From positions 1-32,702 of the forward strand of contig JAICKC010000018.1 of NCBI GenBank assembly GCA_025928155.1: 32,702 nt of DNA, given 5' to 3'. The notes under the pieces were generated by a model. It ran no database searches. It saw nothing but the letters and a program-made list of their open reading frames with translations, and was not told where the DNA came from. Shown one piece after another: positions 23,579 through 30,949 of this stretch. The DNA comes from Candidatus Saccharimonadota bacterium (lineage in GTDB: Bacteria; Patescibacteriota; Saccharimonadia; Saccharimonadales; UBA4665). The first letter of the stretch is position 1. Each line of letters starts with the position of its first letter. The translations under genes and the position numbers were made by a program.

Positions 23579-23893
23579 ATGCGCATCAGACACACCGTTA
23601 TCTTCACCTTCTACCCTACAACGACCGAGGATGAAAAACAGGAAGTTATCGCCCGGCTGCAGGCCATGGGCGAATATCTAACCCGGGAGCTTAGGGTAAC
23701 AAACTGGGTAGTTGCTCGTCATATCCCAGAGACTTTCAATGCACGGCGTTCGCACCTTTTACAAGACGGCGTATTCCCCGATCTGGAGACTCTGCACCGC
23801 CATAGCGAATCTGAGGCTCACCACCATGTCGTTGAGCTGACACCAAAAGTTTGTGACTGGATGACCGTCGATACGGTCGTGCCTGACAACTAA
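23579..23893 (+). CDS. Dabb (stress-responsive A/B barrel) domain protein
   Basis: A 104-residue protein starting MRIRHTVIFTFYPTTTEDEKQEVIARLQAMGEYL, the typical opening of Dabb ferredoxin-like domains, followed by HSESEAHHHVVE. Such proteins form dimeric barrels and are often linked to stress or bind small molecules; no catalytic residues can be assigned. ATG at 23579 is preferred to the GTG two codons earlier because of its -10 spacing. Its 3' end overlaps the convergent RNA methyltransferase gene by 4 bp. Confidence 0.72.
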   Translation: MRIRHTVIFTFYPTTTEDEKQEVIARLQAMGEYLTRELRVTNWVVARHIPETFNARRSHLLQDGVFPDLETLHRHSESEAHHHVVELTPKVCDWMTVDTVVPDN

Positions 23894-25143
23894 GACTTCG
23901 GCCGAAGTACGGCGAGTGCTTCGATATGCGGGGTTTTAGGAAAGAAGTTGTAGACCTCGAAAAAGTCGATCTGGTAGCCAGCTTGTAAGAGTGCGAGGTC
24001 GCGAGCCTGCGTGGCCGGATTGCAGCTGAGATAGATAATTTGCGGTGGCCGCGCCTCCAGGCAGCGTTCGACAACCCTGGCGTGCAGCCCGGCTCGCGGC
24101 GGGTCAAGAATAACTGGCCGGTCGGCCACAACGTATTCCAGCGCCTTCTCGGTCGAGGCCTCAATTACTTTAGAATCTAAACTACTCTTCGCCTTGGCGT
24201 TCAGCCAGGCCATTTTGGCCGTAGCCGAGTCTAATTCCACCAGTTCTACCCGGTTTTTCGCTACACTCAGGCCGATGCTGCCGACACCAGCGTACATATC
24301 CACTGGGTCGCCTTGGCAGTGCTCGCGGATGCGCGTGAGCGCCTTCTCATAAATCGGCAGGTTTACCTGGAAAAAGCTTTCAACATCGTAGACAAACGCC
24401 TGCCCTAAAATTTTGTCCTGCAGCGTTACATCACCCAACTCATACAGCAGCCGCGTCGGCACGCTGGCCGGGCTTTTGGGGTCGCTGTAGTATACGCGCA
24501 GGCCTTTTATTTCATTCGGCCTTGATACTTTTGGCAGGCTGTCGACTTTTGTGTACAGCGCAGCTACTATATCACCACCTTGACTGCAGCGAACAATAAT
24601 TGTTTTCAAATCTCCTGCCCTCAAGTCCAATTTTTGCAGCCCCTTCAACACGGCGTCGGCACCCTTGTCCACCGCTGGCAGCGCCAACTCACTCCCATCT
24701 ACTATCTGCTTGCCATGACTGCCACGCCGGTGCAACGCCAAGTGCAAGCCACTTTCGTCACCCCAAAAGCTGTATTCCATTTTGTTGCGGTAGTGCCACT
24801 CCGCGCCGGCCGTTACGACTCCTTCAAAACCAGGCACAGCCACCCTTTCGTGGGCAAAAAGCTCGCGCACGATGTCGGCTTTGTGCTTATTTTCGGCTTC
24901 GATAGTCATCATTTGCCACGGACTGGTCGCCAGATAGTTTGCTTCGCGCGGAACCACGCGCTCGGATGAAGACTCTAAAACTTCCTCGGCAATCGCCTCG
25001 ACATAGCTTCGCTTTTTCTTAATAACTCTCACGCGCACCCGTTCGCCCGGCAGCGCATTCCACACAAAGACTTTACGGCCGTCAGCCAATACCGCGAGCC
25101 CCTGCCCACCGTGCACCAGCTTGGTAACTGTTACTTCTTCCAC
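23890..25143 (-). CDS. 23S rRNA (uracil-C5)-methyltransferase, RlmD/RlmCD family
   Basis: The 417-residue protein has an N-terminal TRAM domain (1-58), a central region with EWHYRNKMEYSF, and a C-terminal SAM domain with FFQVN, DMYAGVGSIGLSVA, VILDPPRAGL, the catalytic Cys in IIYLSCNPATQARDL, and PHIEALAVL as the terminal motif. The family makes m5U in 23S rRNA (or in tRNA, as TrmA-like members do); the exact position is not predictable. The iron-sulfur cysteines of E. coli RlmD are absent. The start is GTG at 25143, overlapping the end of the HAD gene by 13 bp, so the two are co-transcribed. Confidence 0.9.
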   Translation of the reverse strand: MEEVTVTKLVHGGQGLAVLADGRKVFVWNALPGERVRVRVIKKKRSYVEAIAEEVLESSSERVVPREANYLATSPWQMMTIEAENKHKADIVRELFAHERVAVPGFEGVVTAGAEWHYRNKMEYSFWGDESGLHLALHRRGSHGKQIVDGSELALPAVDKGADAVLKGLQKLDLRAGDLKTIIVRCSQGGDIVAALYTKVDSLPKVSRPNEIKGLRVYYSDPKSPASVPTRLLYELGDVTLQDKILGQAFVYDVESFFQVNLPIYEKALTRIREHCQGDPVDMYAGVGSIGLSVAKNRVELVELDSATAKMAWLNAKAKSSLDSKVIEASTEKALEYVVADRPVILDPPRAGLHARVVERCLEARPPQIIYLSCNPATQARDLALLQAGYQIDFFEVYNFFPKTPHIEALAVLRPKS

Positions 25144-25799
25144 GACGCCTCTATTATCCGCACAATGTCCGCCGGCTTATCTGCAAACCCGTCAGGTTCC
25201 AAGCCCTTCAGCTGCCCAGGGTCCGCAAAGCCCCACCCGACTGCCAGGCTGCGCACACCAGCCCGGGCAGCTGCCGTCACATCACCCATCTCGTCACCAA
25301 CATACCACACTGTTTTCCGTGGCAAACGGTAACGCACCAGCAGCTGCCGGATGAGCGCCGGCTTGCCGGTTATGCCGGCGCTGCTGCGGATAGCACGAAA
25401 ATGGCCCAACACCCCTTTCCGACGGAGTAAATGACGGATGTTGTGGCCACTGTTTGAGCTCGTGATAAATAGCGTGTACCCATCAGTGTGCAGCGCGCGG
25501 ATGGCCTCAATCATACCGTCGAATGGCTGCACGTGCTCCATATGTGCCCGCATCACCCGCCGACCCCTGAAGTAAGTAATCGGCATACGCCAAACGGGGA
25601 CGTCAAGGCGCAGTGCCAGACGCTTCATGGACATCGTACGAAACTCTTTGAGCTCTGCGGCACTGAAATCGGTGGTGTTGTGGCCCTCTTTCTTTAGGAA
25701 ATCGAACACGTACTCAAAGCTGTCGGCAATTGTGCCATCGAAATCAAAAATAACCGCCCGACGGCGGCTTCGGGCGCTTGCGTTTTCACCACTCGTCAT
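25131..25799 (-). CDS. HAD-family phosphatase, phosphoglycolate-phosphatase-like
   Basis: From the ATG at 25799 the protein is 222 residues. HAD motif I is DFDGT (Asp19, Asp21), motif II ITSSNSG, motif III the Lys in GITGKPALI, and motif IV VGDEMGDV. A helical C1 cap lies between motifs I and II. It is a small-molecule phosphatase of the Gph/PgmB type with unknown substrate. It overlaps the start of the rRNA methyltransferase gene. An earlier GTG at 25826 is in frame but falls inside the preceding terminator hairpin. Confidence 0.85.
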   Translation of the reverse strand: MTSGENASARSRRRAVIFDFDGTIADSFEYVFDFLKKEGHNTTDFSAAELKEFRTMSMKRLALRLDVPVWRMPITYFRGRRVMRAHMEHVQPFDGMIEAIRALHTDGYTLFITSSNSGHNIRHLLRRKGVLGHFRAIRSSAGITGKPALIRQLLVRYRLPRKTVWYVGDEMGDVTAAARAGVRSLAVGWGFADPGQLKGLEPDGFADKPADIVRIIEASWKK

Positions 25800-25814
25800 A
25801 GATACAAGCTTAAC

Positions 25815-25842
25815 ATATAAAGGCACTACTACCGGTAGCGCC
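25815..25842 (-). terminator. Intrinsic terminator after the nucleotidyltransferase-like gene
   Basis: On the minus strand GGCGCTAC and GTAGTGCC form an 8-bp stem (one G-T pair) around CGGTA, followed by TTTATAT. It starts 14 nt after the stop at 25856 and overlaps the likely promoter of the HAD gene. Confidence 0.55.
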
Positions 25843-25855
25843 AGAACCTCGAGTC

Positions 25856-26542
25856 TTAGCCTGCGCTACTAGTACTACTTGGCTTTACACCTAAAGCAGG
25901 GATCCTTCTGGTGATATGGACACGCTTACGTGTAGCCTCAGGGACTAGCTCGTGATAGATCCCCCGTACCGTGCCTTTTGCCCGGTACGCATACCTGCGA
26001 CTCAAGGCTGCGTGCATAGCATCAAACGGCTTAAGCAACTCTGGGTCCATTCGATCCGACTGACCGTTTAAAAAACTGTCGTAGCTCGCAGCGGACACCT
26101 TATCCTTTGGCCGCTGAACGAGCTGCATAGTATTAATTCTCCCCAAGACGTCGGGATGCAGTGTACGAATGGTGAAACCGTTTATCTTTGCCTCGTACGG
26201 GTCAAAGACTTCTGGGTACTTAACCTCTACTCGCAGGCTTGGATCGCGTGGGAATACAAGTTTCGATCCATCAGCCGTAATCCAGCGCTCAAAATTCACG
26301 TCAAGGTCACGCCCGCTCTTAACTTGTGGCAATCCGCCCCTGTCGCCAAGCCGTATGAGATCAATATCGCGTAATATCCCGCTGGGACGATGATTATCCA
26401 GCTCGACGCCCATCATTGCCGCGCGTGCTACCGACCCAACAATGCGTATTTCCGAATGTAAGGAGAGGTCAGCAGCCTCAGCAAAAAGCTCTTGGGCCGT
26501 ACTCGCTTCAGCCAAGGCGCCCTGTGCTTCTGGTAACAGCAT
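25856..26542 (-). CDS. Nucleotidyltransferase-fold protein, unknown substrate
   Basis: The 228-residue protein shows the Pol-beta-type pattern IRIVGSVARAAM (Gly36-Ser37) followed by ILRDIDLIRLGD (Asp59, Asp61), and a possible third carboxylate in the following strand (DLDVNFERWI or LRVEVKYPEVFD). The C-terminal half is helical and unassigned, with TLHPDVLGRINTMQLVQRPKDK resembling the helper helices of some nucleotidyltransferases. A role in modifying a small molecule, RNA or protein is possible. It lies between msrA and the HAD gene and has its own terminator. Confidence 0.62.
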   Translation of the reverse strand: MLLPEAQGALAEASTAQELFAEAADLSLHSEIRIVGSVARAAMMGVELDNHRPSGILRDIDLIRLGDRGGLPQVKSGRDLDVNFERWITADGSKLVFPRDPSLRVEVKYPEVFDPYEAKINGFTIRTLHPDVLGRINTMQLVQRPKDKVSAASYDSFLNGQSDRMDPELLKPFDAMHAALSRRYAYRAKGTVRGIYHELVPEATRKRVHITRRIPALGVKPSSTSSAG

Positions 26543-26591
26543 GAATAAACTCTACCATATTATTACTATAAACGCAATAAGCTCGTAGGGG

Positions 26592-27071
26592 CTACACTGG
26601 AACAAATGGCACCTGGCAGGCGCCGTGGCCGGTTTTTTCAGTGAATTTTTGGTGGAACTCCTCTGCTCTGTAAAACGGGCCGGCTTGGGTAATTTCGGTG
26701 ACGATTTTGCTATCGAATTTAGGCTGCAGCTCGTCCTTCACCCGCTCGGCAGTTTCTCTCTGCTCGTCGGTAGTATAGAAGATAGCGCTGCGATAGTTGT
26801 CGCCCATATCTGGCCCCTGGCGGTTCAGCTGCGTCGGGTTGTGCATGCGGAAGAACTGCTTCACTAGTGTTCCGTAACTGACCTTGGCCGCATCATATTC
26901 CATCCAGACTGCTTCGGCATGCCCGGTGGTGTGCATATTTACCTCGTCCCAGACTGGGTTTTCAGTCGTGCCACCTGTAAAACCCACAATGGTCTGCATC
27001 ACGCCCGGAATCTGGTCAAAGTAGTATTGCACACCCCAAAAACAGCCCGCCGCAAAAATTGCCTGCTCCAT
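26592..27071 (-). CDS. msrA: Peptide-methionine (S)-S-oxide reductase MsrA
   Basis: The 159-residue protein has the catalytic GCFWG (Cys10), VGFTGGTTENPVWDEV, TTGHAEAVWMEYD, FRMHNPTQLNRQGPDMGDNYRSAI and YRAEEFHQKF, all hallmark MsrA stretches. It reduces oxidised methionine in proteins, repairing oxidative damage. A second Cys near the C-terminus (GACQVPF, Cys152) can act as the resolving residue. No MsrB is attached or adjacent. The start has no clear Shine-Dalgarno; a TATAAA box lies about 40 nt upstream. Confidence 0.96.
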   Translation of the reverse strand: MEQAIFAAGCFWGVQYYFDQIPGVMQTIVGFTGGTTENPVWDEVNMHTTGHAEAVWMEYDAAKVSYGTLVKQFFRMHNPTQLNRQGPDMGDNYRSAIFYTTDEQRETAERVKDELQPKFDSKIVTEITQAGPFYRAEEFHQKFTEKTGHGACQVPFVPV

Positions 27072-27130
27072 ATCAGCGCCAGCCGCCCATCATGTATATG
27101 TTCATGTTTATAGCATACCAGCAGTCGGCG

Positions 27131-27922
27131 CTACCGACTATGTTCCTGCTGGAACGCCAGATCGTAGTCAAGTACTTGTTTCCAGGTGTCGACCGTCCCG
27201 GCCTGAAGGGCCGTCGCAAGCTGTTCGTGGTAGCGCAGGACTACACCGCGCAGCGCACCAAGCACCACTTCGCCTTCCGGATGCGGGAAAACGTAGCCAG
27301 ATACCAGCTCGACCTGTCCGAGCTGGTATTTTGTAAACCCTTCCAGCGATGGCGCCTTGGCAGGGTCGTAGACAGCTTGCAGCTCTTTGTACAGCATGTG
27401 TCCACGATACGGACCGCTCGGCCGGAATAATTCGCCGCCGACATCGGCGCTCGCCACGCTCAAAGCCATCTGTTCCGCCTCGTACGAGGGGTATTCAAGT
27501 TCGGTCGCTTTCTGGCCAACCAGCTTGCCATTTGTGTCAAAAGTTGGCTCGGTTCCCAGGATGGCTAAGGCGCCCGCCACAATGGCCGGCCTTGGGAACC
27601 TACGCAGCAAGCGCCGCTCAAACCACTCAGCACTCTCCCGCTCCATCACGCCGCGGGGCTTGAGCTGTACGAGGTCGTGTATCAGGGCAGCACCGTGGCC
27701 GGTTTCTTGCGTCAGCAGCGACAGGTCCAGGTGCGATGTCATGCGGTCAGTATCTTCGGCGACATATTTTGGGTGCCGCTGGTTATGGAACGGCAGGCAG
27801 CTGTAGTGCAGCGCCATCCTCATTACCGCTTCCTGGCCGGCCCGTCGTATGGTACGCATATGCCGGTACATAAGCGGGATGTCTTCGAGACGCTGTCCCG
27901 GTATGCTTTCGGTGTAACTCAT
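27131..27922 (-). CDS. HD-domain metal-dependent phosphohydrolase-like protein
   Basis: From the ATG at 27922 the protein is 263 residues. It has FHNQRHPKYVAEDTDRM (His46, His50), the GHGAALIHDL doublet (His82-Asp83) and a later Asp in SVASADVGGE, the H...HD...D pattern of HD hydrolases; the HNxxH opening resembles phosphodiesterase-type members. The substrate is unknown. A strong Shine-Dalgarno (AAGGAG, 8 nt) fixes the start; a much longer in-frame reading to 28120 runs through the divergent promoter and is rejected. It is divergent from a TrmB-like regulator and has an inverted repeat just before its Shine-Dalgarno. Confidence 0.75.
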   Translation of the reverse strand: MSYTESIPGQRLEDIPLMYRHMRTIRRAGQEAVMRMALHYSCLPFHNQRHPKYVAEDTDRMTSHLDLSLLTQETGHGAALIHDLVQLKPRGVMERESAEWFERRLLRRFPRPAIVAGALAILGTEPTFDTNGKLVGQKATELEYPSYEAEQMALSVASADVGGELFRPSGPYRGHMLYKELQAVYDPAKAPSLEGFTKYQLGQVELVSGYVFPHPEGEVVLGALRGVVLRYHEQLATALQAGTVDTWKQVLDYDLAFQQEHSR

Positions 27923-27935
27923 AGTAAATCTCCTT

Positions 27936-27953
27936 TGTGCGGTGTATCGCACA
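27936..27953. promoter_or_regulatory. Inverted repeat before the HD gene, candidate operator
   Basis: TGTGCG and CGCACA pair around a 6-nt spacer; with flanks the arms read TTGTGC and GCACAG. The half-site matches the repeat at 27991-28009. It lies just upstream of the HD gene's Shine-Dalgarno. Confidence 0.5.
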
Positions 27954-27990
27954 GTGAGCTTATCAGCTGTGGCGACGATGTGTATAACTG

Positions 27991-28009
27991 TTGTGCAAAA
28001 AGTGCACAA
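27991..28009. promoter_or_regulatory. Perfect palindrome before the TrmB-like gene, candidate operator
   Basis: TTGTGCAAAAAGTGCACAA has perfect 7-bp arms with a 5-nt spacer. It ends 6 nt before the TATTAT -10 box (28016-28021) of the TrmB-like gene, so bound protein would block that promoter. Confidence 0.55.
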
Positions 28010-28027
28010 ATAGTGTATTATAGAAGT

Positions 28028-28819
28028 ATGCACCCGAATACCGATGCCATACGCACCTACTTTGCCAAGCTCGGTCTCGAAGCGGAGATCGCCGACGTAT
28101 ATCTGGCGCTGCACGCCCACGGCCCCCAGACAATCTCAGAACTTTCGCGCACCTCGAAGGTAGAGCGGACACGTATTTACCGCCTGCTCGATAAACTTAC
28201 GGCCTCCAATCTTATAGAGGTAGAGAGCCACTATAGACGAGGCGTGATTAAACCGGCGCCGATTACCAATCTGAATATTCTGATCAGTCAGCGCGAGCAA
28301 GAGCTCAAAAACCTGCAAGACGAGCTGGGACTTATTGAGCAAGTGCTGGCTCGCAACTCCTTGAGCTCGCCTGCTACCCGTGCACAGTTCTACGAAGGTC
28401 CCGAGGGTGTCAAACAGATGTTTTGGAATCAAACCAAGAGCAAAACCGAAATCGTATCAATCTTATTTGAGAATATGCAAGTCAACACCAACAGCCGTTT
28501 CTTTGACCGTTGGGTCAGTGCCTGTAACAAGGCCGACCTGCGATTCCGCAGCGTTTTCGGCGATGAATTCATAAAAAGCCAACGGAAATGGTATACCGGC
28601 CGCACCAATGAACGCCTAAAGCACTGGGAAGGGCGTCGTATCGACCCCGCTAACTTAGCCGTCACGCATAGCACCATCATATACAACAATGTAGTAGCGT
28701 ATTTCAACTGGAAGGACGGCGAGGTGTTTGGCGTGGAAATTTATAACCCAGACATCGCGGACTCGCAGCGCCAGCTCTTTGAGCTGCTGTGGCAAAAGGC
28801 GCAACCTACTGACATCTAG
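28028..28819 (+). CDS. TrmB-family winged-helix transcriptional regulator
   Basis: The 263-residue protein opens with the TrmB-type helix-turn-helix (LGLEAEIADVYLALHAHGPQTISELSRTSKVERTRIYRLLDKL), then a short coiled coil (LISQREQELKNLQDELGLIEQVL) and a C-terminal domain starting ATRAQFYEGPEGVKQMF, seen in other TrmB-like bacterial regulators. The ligand is unknown. TATTAT (28016-28021) lies 6 nt upstream of the ATG, so the mRNA is probably leaderless. The perfect palindrome upstream suggests autoregulation, and the related repeat near the divergent HD gene suggests that gene as a second target. Confidence 0.85.
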   Translation: MHPNTDAIRTYFAKLGLEAEIADVYLALHAHGPQTISELSRTSKVERTRIYRLLDKLTASNLIEVESHYRRGVIKPAPITNLNILISQREQELKNLQDELGLIEQVLARNSLSSPATRAQFYEGPEGVKQMFWNQTKSKTEIVSILFENMQVNTNSRFFDRWVSACNKADLRFRSVFGDEFIKSQRKWYTGRTNERLKHWEGRRIDPANLAVTHSTIIYNNVVAYFNWKDGEVFGVEIYNPDIADSQRQLFELLWQKAQPTDI

Positions 28820-28833
28820 AAGAGCCTGTCGTC

Positions 28834-29136
28834 TTACTCTGTCACAGCAGCATCACGCCAGAACGCAATATAGCCGGAAAAATCTTTGTGTACGATGTCG
28901 ATGGCGCTCGGTTTAGGCTCGGGGTAACACCAGGCAGTGTCTTTGCTCCAGTCGTCGCCCTGGCCGACATCAAAGTATTGACACTCACCTTTCCACGGAC
29001 AAGTGTATGGCGTGGGGCTTTCGCGCAAAAACTCCTTGCGCACACTGCTTGGCGGAAAATACCAGTTCTGTTCGATATAGATTAAATCGTCTTTGTCGGC
29101 CTCGGCGATAACCTGGCCTTTCCACGTGACTTTCAT
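28834..29136 (-). CDS. DUF427 domain protein
   Basis: The 100-residue protein matches the DUF427 pattern: KVTWKGQVIAEAD, YFPPSSVRKEFLRES, CPWKGECQYFDV, AWCYPEPKPSAIDIVHKDFSGYIAFWRD. The family is small, beta-rich and widespread; its biochemical role is not established. A Shine-Dalgarno AAAGGAG precedes the ATG and TATACT about 25 nt upstream is a likely -10 box. It is convergent with the TrmB-like gene. Confidence 0.88.
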   Translation of the reverse strand: MKVTWKGQVIAEADKDDLIYIEQNWYFPPSSVRKEFLRESPTPYTCPWKGECQYFDVGQGDDWSKDTAWCYPEPKPSAIDIVHKDFSGYIAFWRDAAVTE

Positions 29137-29273
29137 AAGCTATTACTCCTTTTCTATTAAGTATACCCCGGTACCGTGGCGACCGCTAATACTGTGGTTC
29201 GACTGAAAATTCTCTTGCTTATTGCAGAGCGCTGGCCTACAGTAAAAATCATAACGAATGGGGGTTAGAGACC
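29137..29273. other. Divergent intergenic region, no further feature seen
   Basis: The 137 nt between the DUF427 gene and the membrane protein hold the DUF427 promoter near 29160 and, for the plus gene, a possible TAAAAATCAT -10-like stretch and a GGGGGTT before the ATG. No gene or strong hairpin is seen. Confidence 0.5.
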
Positions 29274-29840
29274 ATGGCCGACACAACAAACGGGCTAGAA
29301 GATAAGTTGAACGAACTCTTTGTAAAGAATGCACCGAAGCTGCCGGACGGTGGTAAGAAGGCGCTGGTGGCGTGGGCGCCCATACTGAGTCTTATTGTTG
29401 GCATCTTAACCCTGCTGTCAGCGTGGTCGCTATGGCACTGGGCACGGGCCACCGAAGGACTGGTTAACTACGCTAATACTGTATGTAGTGCCTACGCGGG
29501 CTACAGTTGCGGCGCACCGATGTCGCGCTATTCGGTGTGGCTATGGCTGGGCGTGCTGTTCCTGGCGGCTGAGGGCTTGCTATATGTCTTTGCCTACTCC
29601 GGTCTGAAAGACCACAAAAAACCGGGATGGAACTACCTGTATTACGGCGCGCTGCTTAACGTGGCTTACGGCGTGGTGAGTCTGTTTACTTCCTACGACG
29701 CGGCCGGCCACTTTGTGGGTGCGCTTATCGGTTCGGCTATTGGCTTTTACCTGTTGTTCCAGATCCGGAGTGTCTACCTCGACGGCAAGAAGCCGGTTGA
29801 GCCGGTACCTCCGAGGAGTGGCGACAAGCCCAAGAACTAG
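29274..29840 (+). CDS. Multi-pass membrane protein, unknown function
   Basis: The 188-residue protein has a soluble N-terminus of about 30 residues, four hydrophobic segments (about 32-55, 85-108, 120-140, 145-165) and a basic, proline-rich tail (KPVEPVPPRSGDKPKN). It has no recognised motif. A pair of cysteines lies in the loop between segments one and two (NTVCSAYAGYSCG). It is probably a lineage-specific integral membrane protein. Its end overlaps the convergent FMN reductase gene by 4 bp. Confidence 0.7.
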   Translation: MADTTNGLEDKLNELFVKNAPKLPDGGKKALVAWAPILSLIVGILTLLSAWSLWHWARATEGLVNYANTVCSAYAGYSCGAPMSRYSVWLWLGVLFLAAEGLLYVFAYSGLKDHKKPGWNYLYYGALLNVAYGVVSLFTSYDAAGHFVGALIGSAIGFYLLFQIRSVYLDGKKPVEPVPPRSGDKPKN

Positions 29841-30391
29841 CGAATGGTTTTGAAGAGCCGGGCGAATAACAGCAGCTCAGCGAACAATTTGCCAAGATTA
29901 CGGTCATAGCGTTCACGATGCTCTTCTTTTATGGTGCCGTCGGTGTTAAACATCTTATCGACATGTGGAAAATAGACGTCCCAACTGAGGGCCACCAAGC
30001 CAGTTTCGCGGATGGCGTTAAGCAGCGCCTCCACGGCGCGTACACCACCCCAGTTGCCGTCACTCGCCCCAGCAAAAGCCACTGGTTTGTGATTATAGAG
30101 CTGCAGCTCGCTGTCGAGCATGCGTTTTAGGCTGCCTGGGAAACTGTGGTTGTACTCTGGGGTAACGATGAAAAACGCGTCTGCCTTGGCCACGATTTCG
30201 GTGTAGCGCGGATCTTTACCTTCGAGATCGTTACCGTCGCCCGGGAAGTTAAAATCCACTGGATCTACGAAAATAACTTCGACATTTGGCAGTTTACGCG
30301 CAAAATCAGCTACATAGTGCGCTGCCTTGATAGATTCACGCTGTACCCGCGTCGTTCCGGCCAGCACCGCCACCGTGACTTTCTCATCCAT
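29837..30391 (-). CDS. NADPH-dependent FMN reductase family protein
   Basis: The 184-residue flavodoxin-fold protein has the phosphate-binding start VAVLAGTTRVQRESIKAA, the hallmark TPEYNHSFPGSLKRMLD, and GASDGNWGGVRAVEALLNAIRETG. These enzymes reduce FMN or quinones with NAD(P)H; the substrate here is unknown. Its start shares one base with the stop of the upstream zincin gene (TGATG), so both are translated from one message. Confidence 0.9.
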   Translation of the reverse strand: MDEKVTVAVLAGTTRVQRESIKAAHYVADFARKLPNVEVIFVDPVDFNFPGDGNDLEGKDPRYTEIVAKADAFFIVTPEYNHSFPGSLKRMLDSELQLYNHKPVAFAGASDGNWGGVRAVEALLNAIRETGLVALSWDVYFPHVDKMFNTDGTIKEEHRERYDRNLGKLFAELLLFARLFKTIR

Positions 30392-30768
30392 CAGCCCTTG
30401 CCCTCCAGTTTATGGATATCAGTATGATTCAAGCCGTAGTAATGCGCAATCTCATGCCACAGCGTGTGACGGATCGCCTCCTGCAGCTCACGCTCGGTAC
30501 TCGCCTGCGCGAGCAGCGGCAGCTTAAAGAGCGTAATCCTATCCGGCAAAAGGGCCTGTTTGCCTTGGCGCTGACTGAGCGGTACCCCTTGATACAGGCC
30601 AAGGAGCGTCTGGTCGTGCCGGAGTTGCAGCTCATAGCGCTGTTCGGGGGCGGGTTCATCGGCGAACAGTATAGCCACATTGCGCACATTGTCGCGGTGG
30701 GTCTTGGGCAAACTGTCGAAGGCTTGGCTAATAAGCTCCTGAAAGTGCTCGTCTGATATAGTTTGCAT
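30391..30768 (-). CDS. Small zincin-like metallopeptidase (HExxHxxGxxH)
   Basis: From the ATG at 30768 the protein is 125 residues with HEIAHYYGLNH (His105, Glu106, His109, His115) near the C-terminus. The length and position match the minimal metallopeptidase family (Zincin_1, formerly DUF1025). It has no signal peptide and is presumably cytoplasmic; the substrate is unknown. TACAAT (30782-30777) lies 8 nt before the ATG, giving a leaderless mRNA, so the earlier in-frame start at 30786 is rejected. It is coupled to the FMN reductase downstream. Confidence 0.85.
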   Translation of the reverse strand: MQTISDEHFQELISQAFDSLPKTHRDNVRNVAILFADEPAPEQRYELQLRHDQTLLGLYQGVPLSQRQGKQALLPDRITLFKLPLLAQASTERELQEAIRHTLWHEIAHYYGLNHTDIHKLEGKG

Positions 30769-30858
30769 CGTATAGCATTGTAGCACTCTGCTACTCCGAG
30801 TGCCAAAATAACCTTAGACGTAACTTTAAGCAATATATTTGCAAAAACATTAAAAGTA

Positions 30859-30887
30859 TTGACTAATTTGTTCTTATTTTGTATAAT
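30859..30887 (+). promoter_or_regulatory. Near-consensus sigma70-type promoter of the LPxTG protein gene
   Basis: TTGACT (30859-30864), a 17-nt spacer and TATAAT (30882-30887) make the best promoter in the window, in an AT-rich stretch. It gives a leader of about 55 nt with an AAGGAG 10 nt before the ATG. Confidence 0.8.
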
Positions 30888-30949
30888 GACTCCGTAATTC
30901 GGACTTCAAGCCTCACCGAGACTTCCAGCCCATAAGGAGTTTTCAAGAG

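Noticed and set aside
27923-28120. N-terminal extension of the HD protein to 28120
   Set aside because: It would read through the two palindromes, the TrmB-like promoter and the start of that gene; the strong Shine-Dalgarno supports 27922.
30889-30940. Sequestration of the LPxTG gene Shine-Dalgarno by ACTCC at 30889-30893
   Set aside because: The ACTCC lies before the predicted transcript start at about 30894, so it is not transcribed.
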